Source: Chondrus crispus (lineage: Eukaryota > Rhodophyta > Florideophyceae > Gigartinales > Gigartinaceae). From it: a stretch of 64,000 nt of DNA. Made by a program: the position numbers and the translations under genes. Location of the stretch: contig NW_005179291.1 of NCBI RefSeq assembly GCF_000350225.1, positions 379,917-443,916 on the forward strand, written 5' to 3'. Shown here piece by piece: positions 63,550 to 64,000 of the stretch (position 1 is the stretch's first letter; each line of letters starts with the position of its first letter). Under the pieces are notes generated by a model that saw only the letters and a list, made by a program, of their open reading frames with translations, did not search any database and was not told the origin of the DNA.

Positions 63550-64000
63550 ATGCAGTCTCTGGTACCTGGGATACTAATTGAGGTCCTCTGGGACATCGAA
63601 TTAACCAAAGGGGAAGGACGAAGGCGAGGTGAGAGAACGCTTGCATCCGTCTGGTGGCGGGCAGAGTTAGTAACTAAGGAAGTGGTCGAGGGAAGAGTGA
63701 AAGGGAAACTGAAATACGTGGCAAGGGAGGGGTTCGATGAACAACAAGCGATGGTGTGGATTCTTCCTGATTATATTCGCTTGGTGGAAGATGACGCCAC
63801 TCAGTTGCGGTGGCGTTATTATGAGTGCTCAGGACAGGTGAGCTATGAAACAGACGGAGAAAATTTTATTCGCCAGAGCGAAAATGGAGTTGGTGATGGG
63901 GAGGCGGTACAAAATTTGCGAATGTATAGCGTGGAGGGGAAAGTGGCTACGCTTTTATCTCGAGTTGAAGAAATCGAGCGTATGGTTGTTGGCCAGTTTC
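63550..64000 (+). CDS. Unidentified gene, 5' part, runs off the window
   Basis: From ATG 63550 the frame stays open to the window end (150 codons). The frame is open from 63472, but this is the first ATG. The peptide is charged and non-repetitive: LWDIELTKGEGRRRGERTL, WWRAELVTKEVVEGRVKGKL, AMVWILPDYIRLVEDD, QLRWRYYECSG, LLSRVEEIERMVV. Tryptophan and tyrosine spacing looks like a small beta-rich domain followed by a helix. No family is recognised. Codon use and the lack of stops over 450 bases in AT/GC-balanced sequence favour a genuine gene or a recent transposon ORF. Confidence 0.55.
   Translation, partial: MQSLVPGILIEVLWDIELTKGEGRRRGERTLASVWWRAELVTKEVVEGRVKGKLKYVAREGFDEQQAMVWILPDYIRLVEDDATQLRWRYYECSGQVSYETDGENFIRQSENGVGDGEAVQNLRMYSVEGKVATLLSRVEEIERMVVGQF

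Overview
The window looks like nuclear DNA of a multicellular red alga (a florideophyte such as Chondrus). This is inferred from intronless, well-spaced eukaryotic genes, dense remnants of several transposon classes, and scaffold gaps of N. The species cannot be proved from the sequence. About nine host genes are intact and about half of the window is mobile or repeat DNA.

Layout. (1) 1-13614: one 13.6 kb Ty3/gypsy chromovirus on the minus strand, with near-identical LTRs, a broken gag-pol, and about 5 kb of extra DNA between the end of pol and the 3' LTR. (2) 13.6-19.5 kb: a transposon graveyard with a frameshifted PIF/Harbinger-type transposase, a broken convergent second ORF, and a 1.4 kb element with terminal inverted repeats that holds a transposase fragment and a piece of an unidentified gene. 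(3) 19.9-45.4 kb: the host gene zone, with ChAPs-like TPR protein (+), DHX8/PRP22 spliceosomal helicase (-), ELO fatty-acid elongase (-), UPF0547 zinc-ribbon protein (+), pyridoxamine-phosphate oxidase (-), exosome subunit RRP45/EXOSC9 (+), a nucleotidyltransferase (-), an unusual PB1 + ZZ + peptidoglycan-binding-like protein (+), a zinc-knuckle protein (-) and an ER-type heme oxygenase (-). Small near-perfect palindromes sit between them. (4) 46.75-51.43 kb: a 4.7 kb Ty1/copia element (-) with 137 bp LTRs, a 5 bp target duplication and a half-tRNA primer site. (5) 52-55.3 kb: a degenerate Helitron Rep region. (6) 55.3-56.6 kb: an AT-rich array and a 35 bp minisatellite. (7) 57.1-61.4 kb: a frameshifted TNP2/Plavaka-type (CACTA-like) transposase. 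(8) 61.5-63.4 kb: head-to-head gene fragments, including an ARP5-like pseudogene. (9) 63550 to the right edge: the start of an unidentified gene.

The host genes are housekeeping functions without operon logic (splicing, RNA decay, lipid elongation, vitamin B6, heme breakdown, vesicle traffic). The most unusual host gene is at 40.1 kb: it has the PB1 and ZZ modules of p62/NBR1-type selective autophagy receptors plus a C-terminal domain of the bacterial peptidoglycan-binding fold. The most unusual mobile element is the gypsy element, whose pol end and polypurine tract occur twice, 5 kb apart.
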